Shown here piece by piece: positions 1 through 12,180 of a stretch of DNA of 64,000 nucleotides. The stretch's first letter is position 1. Each line of letters opens with the position of its first letter. Source of the stretch: Mixophyes australis (lineage: Eukaryota > Chordata > Amphibia > Anura > Limnodynastidae). Below the pieces are notes generated by a model. That model saw nothing but the letters and a program-made list of their open reading frames with translations, made no database searches and was not told where the DNA came from. Location of the stretch: NCBI GenBank assembly GCA_036250195.1, contig JAVHZZ010000003.1:90416918-90480917 (forward strand). The letters are read 5' to 3'. The position numbers and the translations under genes were made by a program.

Positions 1-2339
1 TTACCAGATACCAAAAAATCTTTCACAGGAATCCTTTTTGAGTCAAACTGTATAATAAAATTAAGTACAAACAAGGTATTTCTTAATATCATAAATAAAA
101 CTTTTGAGATTTTGTATCAGGAAACTGTTTATCCAAAAAATTTAAAAACCAGAAATGGCAACATAAATAACTGCTGCTAGGTGATGTCATACACACAAAC
201 TTGATTGCTCAGTGCTTCCTCCTATAGTAACTAATCAATTTCATTAAGAAGGTAAGTCAATGAGTATCTTTTTAGTAGTTCAATAGATTTTAGACTTGCT
301 GCTCCAAATTATAGGAACATCTCTTATGCATAAACGTGATGTCACAGGGACTGGGAGCTCCCTGCCTCCTCCCAATCCCCTTCACCCTCCCTCCGCGTAT
401 GCACGTATGAACGCACGCATCACTAGATGGGGGGGATTTTAAAAAAAAAAATTTAAAAATGATTTGGCTGGTTCAGGTGGATGCCTGAGTCCCCCGGTAA
501 TCTGTACCCTCCCCACCTTCCTCCTCTGCACCCCTGGCTATGCAATATGTCATGTAAGTGTCCTCTACAGCGCTCAAATAAAAGTTTGCTTGGCTCTGAT
601 GGACATTGACGCACACACACAGGAGGAGAGTTTGTATAATACATAGAAGAATTGGCAATAATTGATATAAGAAAGTTCAGTTAAAAATGTATTTCCACCT
701 GTAAGAAATTTGGTTACTTAAGATTATCACAAATTAATTTACATACATATTACAACATTAGTGAGAGAAATATGTGACCAATCCATACACCTGAAAAGCA
801 GCACCAAACAACAAGAGGAAAATAATTCATATTTGGCCATTCATAGTATAGCATATACTGGTGGACCTCACAAGAAAACTACATACCAGTGTCAGCTGAC
901 ATTTGTAGTAATCTCACAATGTAACAGTTCTGGTAGTAAGAAAGGGTATATTGTGATGCTGATATTTCTACCTCATGCCTCAATGATAGTATCTGAATAA
1001 GAACTGATGGAATCAAGATGTTATTGTTTTAACTGGTCCCAGGATCCAGTACTTCTATATGTGTATCCACATTTCTGTACAATAATCATACAACTATACC
1101 TAGAGATACCTAGAGATACCTAGAGATACAATTAAAAGATGCTACTCACAGAAAATTACAAATTAAAAGAGTGCTACTAGATGTTTTAGAGCCCTTGACC
1201 ATAACCTGTGTTTATTTGCAACACAAATGCAAATATGATATCCAAGCCAAAGGTTGCATATGTTGTGCTTTTAGCTCTCACCTTTCTCTGGGTTACAGAA
1301 TGTTTTATCTTAAGCAGCTGCCCACTGGTGTGTTATCCACAGCCAAAGCATCTTGAAACTGCTTGTAAACAGGTGTCTTACAGATCATTGACCCCTGTGA
1401 CAACACATTTACCTGTTCTCAACTTAGCATGTGCTGAAAACATTTCTTTAAGTAGTTTAGATCTGCTGGACTTTACTGTGCACTAAACTGTGATCATAGG
1501 GTTTGCTACTCCCTAAAATACCAGCATTTTGCAAGTGACTCAAAGGTTCTTGGCTACAGGTATATTTTAATGTAATTGATAATATTGGTACAAATCTATT
1601 AGCATATTTGAGAACAGTTTCCAGGCTTTGAGGAGAAAGTGCTACAGCCACATTAGCCGTATGCATGCAAAAACACGTCAGCTGAGGTAAAGTTCTGTAT
1701 GCACGAGACAATACTCCCAAACTGGATTAGCTGTCAGACTGTGCTGCTCTTTGCTACCTTTTCTTCCAGCTTTATTTACCTGAGGGTGTCTTAAGCTTTG
1801 TTGGTGCTTGGCTGAATCCTGGAATGTTGGTGTTCTGTTTAGAAACAAGATAGTTACTATCCACCTTCTGGAAAGTGTGACAGAAATGCATAGAAGACCC
1901 TTGTGACCCTGGATGTTTTAAATGTTTTGCATCTCAACATCAAGTGGGTGTCCTGAAAAAGTGAGAGAGTGAGATTCATCTGAGGTCTGGAATGTGAGTA
2001 GCCTGCATGTGCAAGAGGCTGAAGAAACAGCCTAATATGTGACTGCAGAAAGATAGCGGGGAGAGGCTGAGCTATGAGTAGCTATGGAACTACTGTGACC
2101 AGGGGAACCGAATATGTAATGTAGCACTGATGCTATGCAATTGAACTATTTATTCTGTGACTGTAACTGTAGACTGTGACTATAACTACACTATAACTAC
2201 ACCAGCTGGAAAGAGAGAGAGAGAGAGAGAAGATGTGAACTGTTTTATTTGCATTTTTCATGGTTAAGAACTGTATTGGAGGAGTAAGGAGATGTATGTT
2301 GTAACCATATCTGTGTATCTGTATCCTTAGCAGTTTCCA
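1..2339. other. unassigned AT-rich DNA
   Basis: No coding region or transposon family is recognised here. Short open frames have no recognisable motif and are scattered on both strands. Small features seen are three tandem copies of a 10-bp unit (TAGAGATACC) at 1101-1130 and a GA run at 2212-2231. A pyrimidine-rich stretch around 355-400 and a homopurine/poly-A run near 430-455 could be the edge of an old repeat but I cannot name it. Confidence 0.6.
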
Positions 2340-3680
2340 TACAAAATAACCCAGATATTATGGGCACTAAGATAGACACATGATCACAAATTAGCCCTTT
2401 ATGTGGATGACACCCTATTCACAATGACTAATCCTCACATCATAATTCCTATAGTTCTTGACACAAGCAATGAATATGGCCAACTCTCAAACTTCAAAAT
2501 GAATACAAATAAAACTGAAGCATTCCCCTTCAACATCCCTAACACCTTTTTTCATGTATTGTAATCTAATTTTCAATTTCAATGACAGCTGCTTAAAGTG
2601 AAGTATCTAGGAATCCAACTCACCAAACACTATGATCATTTGATCTCTGCAAACTTTCCAACACTAATTGATACCCTTAAGATGGATCTTCGCTCTTGGG
2701 CTTCTCAACATATTTTACAGATTGGAAGAGTAGCAGTGGTCAAATGAATATCCTGCCCAGACTTTTCTACTTCTTCCAAATCCTCCCAGTTAGAGTCCCT
2801 TCCACAACTCTCAAAGACCTTCAAAGTTACCTAACACTATTTGTTTGTGCTTCTAGGAGGCTTACAGTTTGCCTTATAGACTCCTGGGCCTCCCCTGCTT
2901 CCACAAGTATCATTTAGCCTCACATCTTAAACAGGTAGTATTAGCCCATCTGCACACCCATGCTAGACTATGAATTGACATTAAAGGTCACCTTCTTCAC
3001 ATGCATTCTCCCTACTCCATCTATTGGGTAGAATCCACAGATCACCCCAAGTCTTTACAACTCCCCCCAACTCTCCGATTCTCATTGTCAAATTTAAACT
3101 ACTGCATCCCCACTTTTCACTTAATAAAAGACCTCCCCAATTTGGAATACTTTTTTTTCCGTTGGTACTTAGCACCATCCAGAATTGGAGCCATTTACCC
3201 CAATTCTTCGACTGCCTACTGGCATGTGTGTGGTGTGGGGGGCACTCTGTCCTAAAATTCTAAGCCCCCCCCCCCCACCACTCAATCACTTATCCTTAAA
3301 ATTTGGCAAACATACAGATTAAAACATATCACTAGTGTTACACAGGTCCTCGCCCTACAATTTTCTAATACACGTAATGCTTGAACATCTTATTACACTA
3401 ATAGCCCTTCACCAGCTACTTAATTTCCATTTAACATTCATAAAAATTGCCTTTTCTCTGCACTCCAGTTACCCTTTCCCTTGTATACCTTACTTACATT
3501 CACCTGAATCCTCCCACCCTGTCTCTCCAGCCTAACCTGTATCATCTCACCTGATCCCTTCCAAGCTCATTCCCCTCTAGTTGTTCTATGTAATATCCAA
3601 TAATCTATTGATATATTGTATACTATATCTTTCATTGCTACAAAGTGATTGTTAATCTTTGATTATAAAAGTTTATGATG
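2340..3680 (+). pseudogene. L1-type LINE ORF2 fragment (RT catalytic box to C-terminus)
   Basis: A decayed non-LTR retrotransposon of the L1 clade. Near 2392-2412 the + strand reads LALYVDD, the reverse transcriptase catalytic box, followed by a stretch with the LSNFKMNTNKTEAF pattern typical of the L1 RT thumb. About 300 bp on (2696-2917) the frame resumes with a MNILPRLFYFFQ-like motif and continues to a HIWW-type C-terminal region near 3150-3260, here broken. Several frameshifts and stops separate the pieces; the 5' two thirds of ORF2 are absent, as expected for 5'-truncated LINE copies. The fragments at 38.1-39.4 kb and 45.7-46.7 kb carry the same C-terminal motifs (compare RWYLAPSRIGAIYPNSS here with RWYLVPTRLKAIYPDSS there), so all three are one family. 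The 3' end is uncertain. Confidence 0.8.
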
Positions 3681-4641
3681 CATTTATACCGCATCCCAGT
3701 CTTCCTCTATGTACCCATTCCCCCCCCATATTTTCTTGCAAATATCTTCAATAAGAATTCTTTAAAATAGAACTGTAAACTAACACTAAATAGTTATATT
3801 TTATTACAGAATGGTTTGACTCCCAATTTAATGTTATTTGTATTACACTGCAACATCATGCTACAACACTTGTGTCCACACTTAACAGACATTGACCCGC
3901 ATGTGCGGGGGACCTCTGACCATGTATGTCCACACCCAAGAGCTAGCCAGGGCAGAAGAAGAGAAAATTTTAAGAGGTGTATTACTTGTCCATTCACCCC
4001 ACAACCACACACAGTGACAGGGAATTACACTTGTTTCCCCCCCCTAATCAATACATTCATTAGATTAACTGCTCTCCACATGTGGAACAATGTCGGGGGA
4101 GTAGGTAACAGGTGTGTTTGGCCAGTACTTCACTTATTTGACTCTGTAGCTGCTCATCCTTTCACAAATATCAGAAGGAATATGTAGCGACAGCGAGAAG
4201 TACGAAGGACAGAGTAGCATTGTGCCAGAAGTAATTTCAGGCTTCCAGCAGGGCTGGCACTAGCATTTCTAGTGTGAACCTTGCAGAAATTTGTGCATGC
4301 ACAGTGAAGCACCCCCTCTATATCCAGGCACCTATTCTGATCCCTGCTCTGTTCAGAGCGGGGACTCGGAGGCTAAGGGTGAGGGCAAGGGTGGGTTATC
4401 ACAGTAAGCGTAGTGCTCTCCTGCTGTGCCTCTCAGTATTACTGGGTTCCGCCGGTCCTGGCTGCCATTGTAATTTAGCTTCTCCTCATACCTCCATATA
4501 TCACTGCACTCTCCCCAATACAGGAGTTAGCACACAGTGAGATACTCATATATTTACACCATTTTCCTCTTGTCAGTTGTAGGAGTAACAGTTGCAACTG
4601 AAGGAGGGAGAAAGAAGCCCTGGTAAGAAATCAAAGACATA
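3681..4641. other. unassigned DNA
   Basis: No recognisable gene. A 123-codon open frame (3816-4187, +) has no motif I know and unremarkable composition; I treat it as chance. C-rich runs occur at about 3719-3727 and 4037-4043. Confidence 0.5.
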
Positions 4642-4817
4642 GGGGTAAATGTATCAAGCTGAGAGTTTTCTGGCAGGTTTGAAAAGTGGAGATGTTGCCT
4701 ATAGCAACTAATCAGATTCTAGCTAACATTTTGTAGAATGTACTAAATAAATGATAGCTAGAATCTGATTGGTGTTTCAAACCCGCCGGAAAACTCTCAG
4801 CTTGATACATTTACCCC
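4642..4817. mobile_element. Harbinger-like palindromic MITE, copy 1
   Basis: A 176-bp foldback element. The left end GGGGTAAATGTATCAAGC is the reverse complement of the right end, and the arms stay complementary for about 80 bases. The inner arm carries GATGTTGCCTATAGCAAC next to AATCAGATTCTAGCT, which is shared with the MITEs at 26584-26758 and 36633-36807. No protein is encoded. A clean target duplication is not visible for this copy. Family assignment rests on the 3-bp TAA duplication of the 26.6-kb copy, typical of PIF/Harbinger elements. Confidence 0.8.
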
Positions 4818-6056
4818 CTGGTCCTATAAATGCAACCAATAAGGTAAGTAATATTTTGGGATAATTCCATCCTTGGGTGTAGTGAGGCAGCACCATCAGA
4901 TGGCATTAGGGTCCAGAAAAAAGGAATTATGATTTATATACTGATTCCACCTCTGAGCTTATTAGTTAGGAGTAAATGCAACATAGTCTTTACTTCAACA
5001 ACAATTAAATTCCAGCTCTATGGCATTCTTAAAATATGTATAAAATACAAAACACCAAGATTCAGATTGGGTAAACACCACCTAATAGAACTATATGCCA
5101 CCTACTACTAGGATACGTACTCTATGGGGGGAAGTTAATAAAATACCTTAATAAATATACAATTAAATTGTATATTACAATTACATTTTAAAAATCCTAC
5201 AATATAATATGAGATCTTCTGGATTGATTTAGCAAACTAATCAATAATTTACTGCTATGTAGTCTATTGAATGTTAGCTCTGCAATTATTTACATCTTGG
5301 GACCTAATTATCGCTTCAGTAGATGCTGAGAATAAATTAATATCATCAAGTATCAGTAATGACACTTGAGGCGATCATGCAAATCCTGTATTTGAGTTTT
5401 CCATATTATATATCGTGGAATATGACGCCCGGGAATATTTAAATATTCAACAGTCTTTTTCAACTTTTAGCTGAAAACAGAATTTGTTTCTTTTTCATCA
5501 ATATTAAGTGTGAGTCTTGCTGATGAAACCCTTATAAATTAAGCTATTATGTTATACAACTTTTTATTTAAAAAGAAACAACTTTTGCTATATCATCTCA
5601 AGTACTTATAATTCCATTAATTCCAGTGTGTTCTAGAAAAATATGTTACATCTAGGCAGCTGGAGACTTTAGGGAACAGGACATAAAAACTGATATTCAA
5701 AAAGTACAAATTACGCACATGTATACACAACTCATGTCTACATAAGTAGGGCAACTTTATATATATTGTCAAAGTCGTATAATTAGATGAACGAAAGTAT
5801 ATTGGTTAACATTGTTTTGTTGTGGGATTGCACTCAGTATGCCACACTACACGTGGCATACTGCGATCGCACGGCAACATATGCACGAACACACTCGCAC
5901 TACAACATTTAGTTATATATATATTTCATATTTATATGGATTCCATTCCACAGTGATTTATGAGCAGATAGTATTTAGTTTATTATTAGTTTATATATTA
6001 TGATTATATGTACACTTCAGTGTTATTTAAGGTTCAGGTTATAGGAAATGTGTCAT
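4818..6056. other. unassigned AT-rich DNA
   Basis: No coding region, repeat family or RNA gene recognised. Strongly AT-rich between 5100 and 5800. A short palindrome, GTATGCCACAC...ACGTGGCATAC, is present near 5837-5862. Confidence 0.5.
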
Positions 6057-6061
6057 GTCTG

Positions 6062-6795
6062 TGTCACGAGCCGCGGCTGTATGCCACATCCTAGCGTGAA
6101 CTAGCAGCCGGGCGTGTGCTTTAGATTCTGTGCTCTGTTATTATTCTTGTGGCATAGATATAGGAGGGTGTAGGGACATCCTCCAACACCAGGGAGAGCT
6201 CCTATATGATTTAAACTGTTCACTTTTATTTTTATACATGCTTCCTGGTTGTGTTATTTCCTATGCTAGTTCTGGCTAGTGATTAATTAGCTGCCTCCTG
6301 AGACTGATTCTCAGCCCTACCCTCCTCTGTCCTGATTGGCTCCTAGTGCTATTTAAGGCAGTGAGATCAGAGCCTCACTGCCGGTTATAGCGTCCTGTCC
6401 TCAGTTCTGCTGCCTGCTTGTTCTCTCTCTGCTTGGTGATTGTTACCTTTGATTGACTTCCCGTGTATGACTTTTGCTTGTTCCTGGACCACTGAACCTT
6501 CGCTTCTGACCCTGACCATTTGCCTGAATACCGGATTCTGCTCCTTTGCTAGTGCACCTGACCTTTCGCTTGTCCCTGGATTTTCGTACCTGTGCTTGTG
6601 ACCTCTGACCTTGGTTTCCTGCTCGCTACTGTCTGCCAATCACTCCACTCCTGGGTTCTCCTTAAGTCAGTATACGTTACTCGACCCTCGGTCGGCCCGC
6701 AGCCAAGTCTGTCCCCACCACTAGGGGCTCCAGCGAACACAGGGCCTTCAGAGTAGTCCCCGAGTTTCATTGTACTGGCTTGGGAATTTCTAACA
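6062..6795 (+). mobile_element. solo LTR with 5-bp duplication GTCTG
   Basis: A 734-bp segment that starts TGTCACGAGCC and ends TTTCTAACA, bounded by a perfect 5-bp direct repeat GTCTG (6057-6061 and 6796-6800). TG...CA ends plus a 5-bp duplication define an LTR retrotransposon long terminal repeat left after recombination between the two LTRs. A TATA-like CTATTTAAGGCAG lies near 6350, followed by a CT-rich region. Composition resembles the solo LTRs at 22.5 and 31.5 kb, suggesting a related gypsy-type family, but I cannot align them end to end. No internal protein. Confidence 0.8.
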
Positions 6796-6800
6796 GTCTG

Positions 6801-7381
6801 ATATCATTTTAATCCCCTATTCATCAGCAGCTGTCCGGTTCATTCGCCAAAGAGATTGCATTTTGCATACTCTAGTTATTGATGTTAGGGAATAAATAGT
6901 CAGAGTGATACCAAACTGTAAAATGCTAATGGACTAGTTGTAACTGGTTTCTGGGCGGAAGAATCATCTGGAATGTTGACCCTCAGCATTTGAGGTTGTT
7001 GTTTGAACTAGCCTATGACCTGTTTACACTGGACCCACCTGAAGTCTGGACCTATAGAAGCAAGCCATGTCATCTGCATTGTTCTCTCTGTAACCCTGAA
7101 TGTATATAATCATAGCTGTGCTCCCACTAGCTTCAGTCATTTTCTGATCACAGTATTCTGGAGTGAACTACTGTTCACTGGTACCCGTGGGAGCGCAGCA
7201 AGCGCATTCGAACGCAGCGGTATGTATTTATCTTTTGGTATTGGCTGTACTGTACTGTATTATATTATAATCATATATTGAACTGTTGAACTTTGCTAAA
7301 ATAAATTACTTTGTGCTTCGGAAACACAATACAATCGTTTGGGCAATGCTTATTTGAAAATGATAGAATTACTTTAATAAT

Positions 7382-7386
<5 letters not shown>
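6801..7386. other. unassigned DNA next to a (TA)n tract
   Basis: No recognisable coding sequence. The stretch around 7080-7290 reads like a short retroelement LTR or promoter-like region (TGTATATAATCATAGC) but lacks visible ends or duplications. Confidence 0.4.
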
Positions 7387-7423
<37 letters not shown>

Positions 7424-7440
7424 ATATAGATATAAATATA

Positions 7441-7495
<55 letters not shown>

Positions 7496-7506
7496 ATGTG
7501 TGTGTG
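7387..7506. repeat. (TA)n / (TG)n microsatellite
   Basis: About 105 bp of alternating TA, twice interrupted by CTATATAGATATAAA-like units, then a TG tract. It abuts and probably erodes the start of the 5' LTR of the gypsy element that follows. Confidence 0.95.
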
Positions 7507-7905
7507 ATTATTTAACTTACATGGTGAAGGTGGTTTGGATGTGTTTTCCTTTACAGGTCACTGGGTGTGTTTGCAGTAAGATGAAGCAAAAAGAGTATCT
7601 GATGAGACCTCTTTTTGATCAGATGGAAGTTTCACCTGTCAATCAAGCTGTTGGGCGAGAAGAACTGTTAATTTGCTTAAAATTTATTTGGTGTACTGCG
7701 ATTTAAACCTGTATTGTGCACTTTTGTAGTGCAGCCAACAGTGGCCGGTGTCTAGACAGAGGAACTATGTCTAGTCAGTGTTAGGCTGTCTGGTGTCATC
7801 CTGAAGGAAATTTATGCTGTTTTGTTGTAATGTAACACTAAAGGCATTGTTTACTCAGCATGAAATTGTTCTTATATGCATCACCAGAGGGGTGCTCATG
7901 TCACA
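7507..7905 (+). repeat. 5' LTR (left edge eroded)
   Basis: Homologous to 10539-10952: shared blocks include TTTAACTTACATGG, AAACCTG(T/C)ATTGTGCAC and the terminal GGTGCTCATGTCACA. It contains a roughly 80-bp segment (about 7795-7885) absent from the 3' LTR. The 5' end is lost in the microsatellite. The bases immediately after the LTR (CTGTCAGAAGCAGGG) match the corresponding position of the second gypsy element (GTGTCTGAAGTGGGA) and are where the primer-binding site should lie. Confidence 0.7.
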
Positions 7906-8124
7906 AGTGCTGTCAGAAGCAGGGTCGCAAAAGACAGCCAAAGCACAGCTGCCCATCCAGTCAACCAAATGCAATGGTGGTGAGTGACATATATTGAATA
8001 CCACTATCACTTACCAAACTGTTATAAAGCTGTAAGTTGTAGTGGGGAGATTGCTGTATTTTGTCTGTGGAGAGACAGAGAAAGGAGCAATATAACTGTG
8101 ACCAGTTCAGCATCTCATGACCAA

Positions 8125-8262
8125 CGACATTTATTTATACAACAACAGGACATTTTATAGCACTTTACAATTGGGGACAAACACAGTAATATACAATAGT
8201 GGATAATACAGACAAAGAGGTAAAAAGGCCCTGCTCGCAAGCTAACAATCTATGGCACCTAT
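8125..8262 (-). repeat. L2-tail-type SINE/LINE fragment
   Basis: On the minus strand this reads as the tail seen in L2-mobilised repeats: a block ending in TATAAATAAATGTCGTTGG, preceded by CTTTGTCTGTATTATCC-like and GCAGGGCC-like text. It is inserted within the gypsy element between LTR and gag. No clear target duplication. Confidence 0.4.
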
Positions 8263-8555
8263 TTTTATTTTGCGATGAAAGCAAAAGTTTTACAAAATGC
8301 AGGTTGTTGTAGTGCCACACCTGGTCATTAATTGAGTTGTGAGTTGGGTGTTGTCAGGGATAAACCCTGTGTACAAAAGTTTTGCCAGTGTGGGTTTCTA
8401 AAGCACCTGTATGTTTTGCTAAATGCCTGTGGAAAGTGCTAGAAATATGTAAAGATCAAGTTTGTTGTTTAACGGTTTCAATAGAGCAAATAGTAATTGC
8501 TGCCAGTACCAATTGTATTTGCTAGGGGTAAAATAGGCAAGAGAAATAACTAAAT

Positions 8556-9375
8556 GTGCCAAGAAGAAAGTTTGCATGCGGGTCCCAGCAGGAAAATTTG
8601 AAACACCTGCACAGGAGTTTGCAGAGTGAAGATGAAGTAGGAAAATCTCTTGTTCTCTGCACAAACCTGATGTTACTTGCATCAGGTTATGTAGCCAGGG
8701 AAGAGTATGATTTCTTGGATAAAACTTTTAAAGAAGAAAACCGCTGTCTTGTAGAAGAAATAAAGGAATTTAAAGCAACAGTATTATAAAAAGATAAAAG
8801 GCCAAGAAGCTGTTATTGAGTCCTTGAGAAATTAGTTATATGCTTTGCAACAGTTATATGAATAAAGAGGAAAAGCAGTAGAAGCTCTTAAAGAAGCCAC
8901 AGAGAGATTGCAGCAGAGAGAGCAATAAATTGTGGTTTTTGAATCCTTGAGATATGAGTTGTATGAGTTGCAAGAGTCCTATTCAGAAAGAAGAAAGGTA
9001 GTGGGAGCTCTTAAAGAGATAGCATCAGAGAAAGACGAATAAATTGATGTTTGAAAATAAAAGCTTATAGTGGTTTAAAGCATGACGACATTGAACAATT
9101 GCTACATGAGGAAAAGACACTTTCTTATAGATACGCTGAGGAACGGGACCAAGTGGTGGCCTTGGCATCCTCTCAGAGGGACTTGCTGAACACCAAGGAT
9201 GTGAGCGTTCAATTGTGTAAATCCAAAGTCAAATTCCTTAAAGAGAGCAATGTGCTAATCGAGGTCCATCTGTAAGTGTGACTTACCGGATTTGTTTCAA
9301 GTGCGGAGAGCTTGGACACTTTAAAGCTAAGTGCATTAGACCCCAAAAACCAATGGACTGTTCACTTACCCAAGC
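8556..9375 (+). pseudogene. gypsy gag remnant with CCHC zinc knuckle
   Basis: Broken gag of the deleted gypsy element. The first piece (8556-8789) is a charged helical stretch; the second (9051-9275) has a coiled-coil-like, KE/LL-rich composition; the third, from 9278, holds the knuckle C-F-K-C-G-E-L-G-H-F-K-A-K-C (CX2CX4HX4C), which binds RNA in nucleocapsid proteins. The following residues PMDCSLTQAGH match PMNCFVAHIGP downstream of the knuckle in the 15-20 kb element, which confirms the family. Stops separate all three pieces. Not functional. Confidence 0.75.
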
Positions 9376-9934
9376 TGGGCATCTCTTTCTAAGTTGCTAT
9401 TCTGAGAGTTTCAGAACCAGTTGTTCACCTTTAATTAAAGTGACTGTGTGGGAAACAACAAGGTTGTCCAGCCAGTCATGGACTGGGAGTGACCTTACGC
9501 TGGTTTCCAGCTCTGTCCTGTTGGATCTAAGGTCTCATGGCTTCCCATAGTTAAAGTGCTCTGCACAAATACGGTAACCAAGAGATTAAAAAGGACTCTT
9601 TTCGTCATTAGACATAAAGGCTAACTGAATCAGCGGTCAGAAGCCAAGTCTTAAAGGACCTGCCCGATAAAGTCACAGTGTCTGAGCCTTGACATTTGGG
9701 AACTGACAAACCGGAATGCTATCCTGGGGGTTACAGTAGAATTTCCACTAAAATGTCACCCGTCACAGAAGCCTTAACAGTCAAAAGCAGCGTTAGCTGG
9801 TGACATTGTGGATGAGGCCTCCCTGTCTGTTGGTGAGGGTATAGACTGGTCTGATTATCCAGAGCTGTTGTGTGCTTAACTTTTCACGTGACCAGAGAAA
9901 TGACGTGACTTTACAGCATGTAAGTTGGTGAATA

Positions 9935-10162
9935 ATGTTGAAGAGTGCGAGACCTGTCAATTCGGTAGGCTACATGCCATCATATATTGTCAAAAATAAT
10001 GTGCTATTTCGAGTGATTACTGTGAAGGGGAGGAAGGTAGAACAATTGATAGCTCCACAGTTTCATGTACCCCTAGTGTTGGTAGCTGCACACACTCAGG
10101 TGGATAGCAGACACTTAGTGAAAGGTATAAAGAGGGAACAAGTTCTATGCAGGTATTACTGA
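9935..10162 (+). pseudogene. gypsy pol remnant upstream of integrase
   Basis: A 75-codon open frame whose middle part aligns with 17980-18255 (-) of the second gypsy element (V(K/Q)G-K-VEQL, HV-LVL-AAHTQ). In that element the block lies directly before the HHCC zinc-binding and catalytic parts of integrase. Here the downstream integrase and everything 3' of it are deleted or unrecognisable. Confidence 0.65.
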
Positions 10163-10538
10163 CTCAGTCTACTTAGCCATAAAAGGTTTGTAGGGCTTCT
10201 TCTGAATGCCAGAAAACCTATACCACTGTCGCAGTACAAACACAGTTAGAAAGGGCTCATAAGCATCCTTTTGCAAGGATAGGAGAACATGAGAGAGAAG
10301 ACAAGGTGTTTGAATGAGGGTTCTCGAGTGTCAAGAACATAAGTTCCCTGGTGCAATAGTAGGCATAGTTTTGAGGACATTTAAAAAGGCAATAGAACCT
10401 TTCTTGTCTCAGGGCTTAAAATGTCAATTGGCCAAAACGATCGCAGATGTTCTCTTATAGAGAAATGCACTCCTCATGAAGTCAGCACCACCCTAATTGG
10501 TGTTGATAGTGGGAGAGATATGTAACAATTGGAGTGGT

Positions 10539-10952
10539 TTGTCACAGGACTTTAAGAGAGGAATTAGCTATTCAGTTGACAGTTTGTAGGAAAAGGCTGT
10601 AAACAGGGTTATACACTTGTATAGCAGTGCAACTAGGTTAAGGTATACAGGTGTAAGACATGTGTGACAAAGTAAAAGTATAAAGTTTGATTTAACTTAC
10701 ATGGCTATTTTAGAACTGACTGGGTGTGTCTGCTGTGAGACAAAAAAAACAGAGTACCTAAAGAGACCTCCTCTCTAAGGATCAAGGGGGAGTGTCACAT
10801 GTCAATTAAGCTGGGGTGGAGGAATACTGTAAAATATTAAAACCTGCATTGTGCACTTGTTCAGTGCAACTGATTCCAATCAGTTGGCAGTGCCTAGACA
10901 GGAGGACTATGTCTATTTAGTGTTAGGCTACCTGTGAGGTGCTCATGTCACA
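10539..10952 (+). repeat. 3' LTR of the deleted gypsy element
   Basis: About 414 bp, from TGTCACAGGACTTTAAG to CTCATGTCACA (TG...CA). It aligns with the 5' LTR at 7507-7905 and also, more distantly, with the 5' LTR of the second gypsy element (minus strand of 20132-20624: GACTTATGTGTGACAA against GACATGTGTGACAA; TTAACTTA in both). A poly-purine-like GGAGTGG precedes it. The right flank is (TA)n. Confidence 0.7.
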
Positions 10953-10962
10953 AGTGGTGCCA

Positions 10963-11013
<51 letters not shown>

Positions 11014-11022
11014 TATATATGT

Positions 11023-11561
11023 ATAGACAAAAACAGACATAGATCCTCTGCACTCACCATGCACAGACTGGGGTGCAAGAAGGGGTTGCCCATATTATAT
11101 AGACAAAAAAACAGGGATACTCTGCACTCTCCAAACACATAATTAATGCTGTAATAAGTACTGTTCTATATTTAAAACAGGGAATGTTAGTTCCACATAT
11201 TGCAATATATGTTAAGCTGACCAACTCACGCCAAAGTCTTCCCAATCTGGTCAGTCCTAACATGATCAAATGCTATGCATTTTTATCTGGGCTTAAGGCT
11301 TACCTGCACACAGCTTTTAAAGGCAAGTCTTTCCCAAGCACTAGCAGCCATGGGAGACATGGGACTCACCTGACACAAGTTGGAATTAATATAAAGAATG
11401 GTGTGCAAGAGTGATGGGACTTACATGGCTGCTAGTGCTTTGGAAAGACTTGCCTTTAAAAGCTGTGTGCAAGTAAGCCTTAAGCCCAGATAAAAAAGCA
11501 TAGCATTTGATCATGTTAGGACTGACCAGATTGGGAAGACTTTGGCGTGAGTTGGTCAGCT
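11023..11561. repeat. head-to-head pair of 411-bp-family units
   Basis: 11023-11417 is one unit of a 411-bp repeat in reverse orientation; at about 11417 the sequence flips and the forward orientation (ATGGCTGCTAGTGCTT...) runs to 11561, where a solo LTR interrupts it. Unit landmarks are CTCTGCACTC(A/T)CCA, ATTGCAATATATGTTAAGCTG and TGATCAAATGCTATGC. A (TA)n tract (10965-11022) borders it. No coding potential beyond chance frames. Confidence 0.8.
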
Positions 11562-11814
11562 TGTCACTCACCAGACTGTGAGTGCTTCTTCCCGTGTGTT
11601 TAGGAACCGTGGCCGTCCACCATCCTGAGGGTCTGCGCATGTGCAGCCCTTTCAAACCTTCAGTTCATGTTCCTTTTAGTTAATTGGCTGATCAGACAAC
11701 ACTCCCTATTTAAAGCACCTGTGGTCTATACCTCGTTGCCTGATCTTGGAGTCTCATTCCCCATGAGCCTCTGAAGGTGTTCCTGTGTTTCCTCGTGTAT
11801 TCAGCCCTGCTGAT

Positions 11815-12180
11815 TCCTGTGGTTTCCAGACCACTTCAACTCTCCTGTGTTTTCCAGACCACTTCAACTGTCCTGTGTTTCATCGTGACTGTATTAGCTG
11901 ATTCCTATCCGCTGCCTCCGTGCTCTACAGTTATCAGCTCACTTCAACTCTCCTGTGTTTCATCGTGACTGTATTAAGCTGATTCCTATCCGCTGCCTCC
12001 GTGCACTACAGTTATCAGCTCACTTCAACTCTCCCGTGTTTCATCGAGACTGCTCCAGCTGATTCCTATCCGCTGCCTCCGTGCTCAACAGTTCCAGCTC
12101 ATCTCAACTCTCCCGTGTTTCATCGTGACTGCACCTGCTGATTCCTATCCGCTACCTCCGTGTATCTGCAGTGTCCTGCT
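11815..12180 (+). repeat. 80-bp tandem repeat inside the long LTR
   Basis: CTGATTCCTATCCGCT recurs at 11898, 11979, 12059 and 12138 (spacings 81, 80 and 79), each followed by (T/A)CCTCCGTG and, in most copies, CAGCTCA(C/T)(T/C)TCAACTCTC and TTTCATCG. These are diverged tandem duplications within the LTR, upstream of the hairpin repeats. Confidence 0.85.

Larger units (their letters stand above)
7507..10952 (+). mobile_element. deleted Gmr1-like Ty3/gypsy retrotransposon
   Basis: A degenerate LTR retrotransposon read on the + strand. Both LTRs share blocks such as TTTAACTTACATGG, GACTATGTCTA/GAACTATGTCTA and GGTGCTCATGTCACAAGTG. Between them are remnants of gag (8556-9275), a CCHC knuckle (about 9293-9334) and a short block (9935-10162) homologous to the region just upstream of integrase in the element at 15.2-20.6 kb (compare KVEQLIAPQFHVPLVLVAAHTQ with KVEQLMVLQVHVTLVLKAAHTQ). 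Reverse transcriptase, RNase H and most of integrase are missing, so this is an internally deleted relative of that element. No clear target duplication: the right flank is a (TA)n tract and the left edge is also eroded by one. Confidence 0.75.

Noticed and set aside
7311..7706. 131-codon open frame (+)
   Set aside because: More than a third is (IY)n encoded by a TA microsatellite; no other support for a gene.
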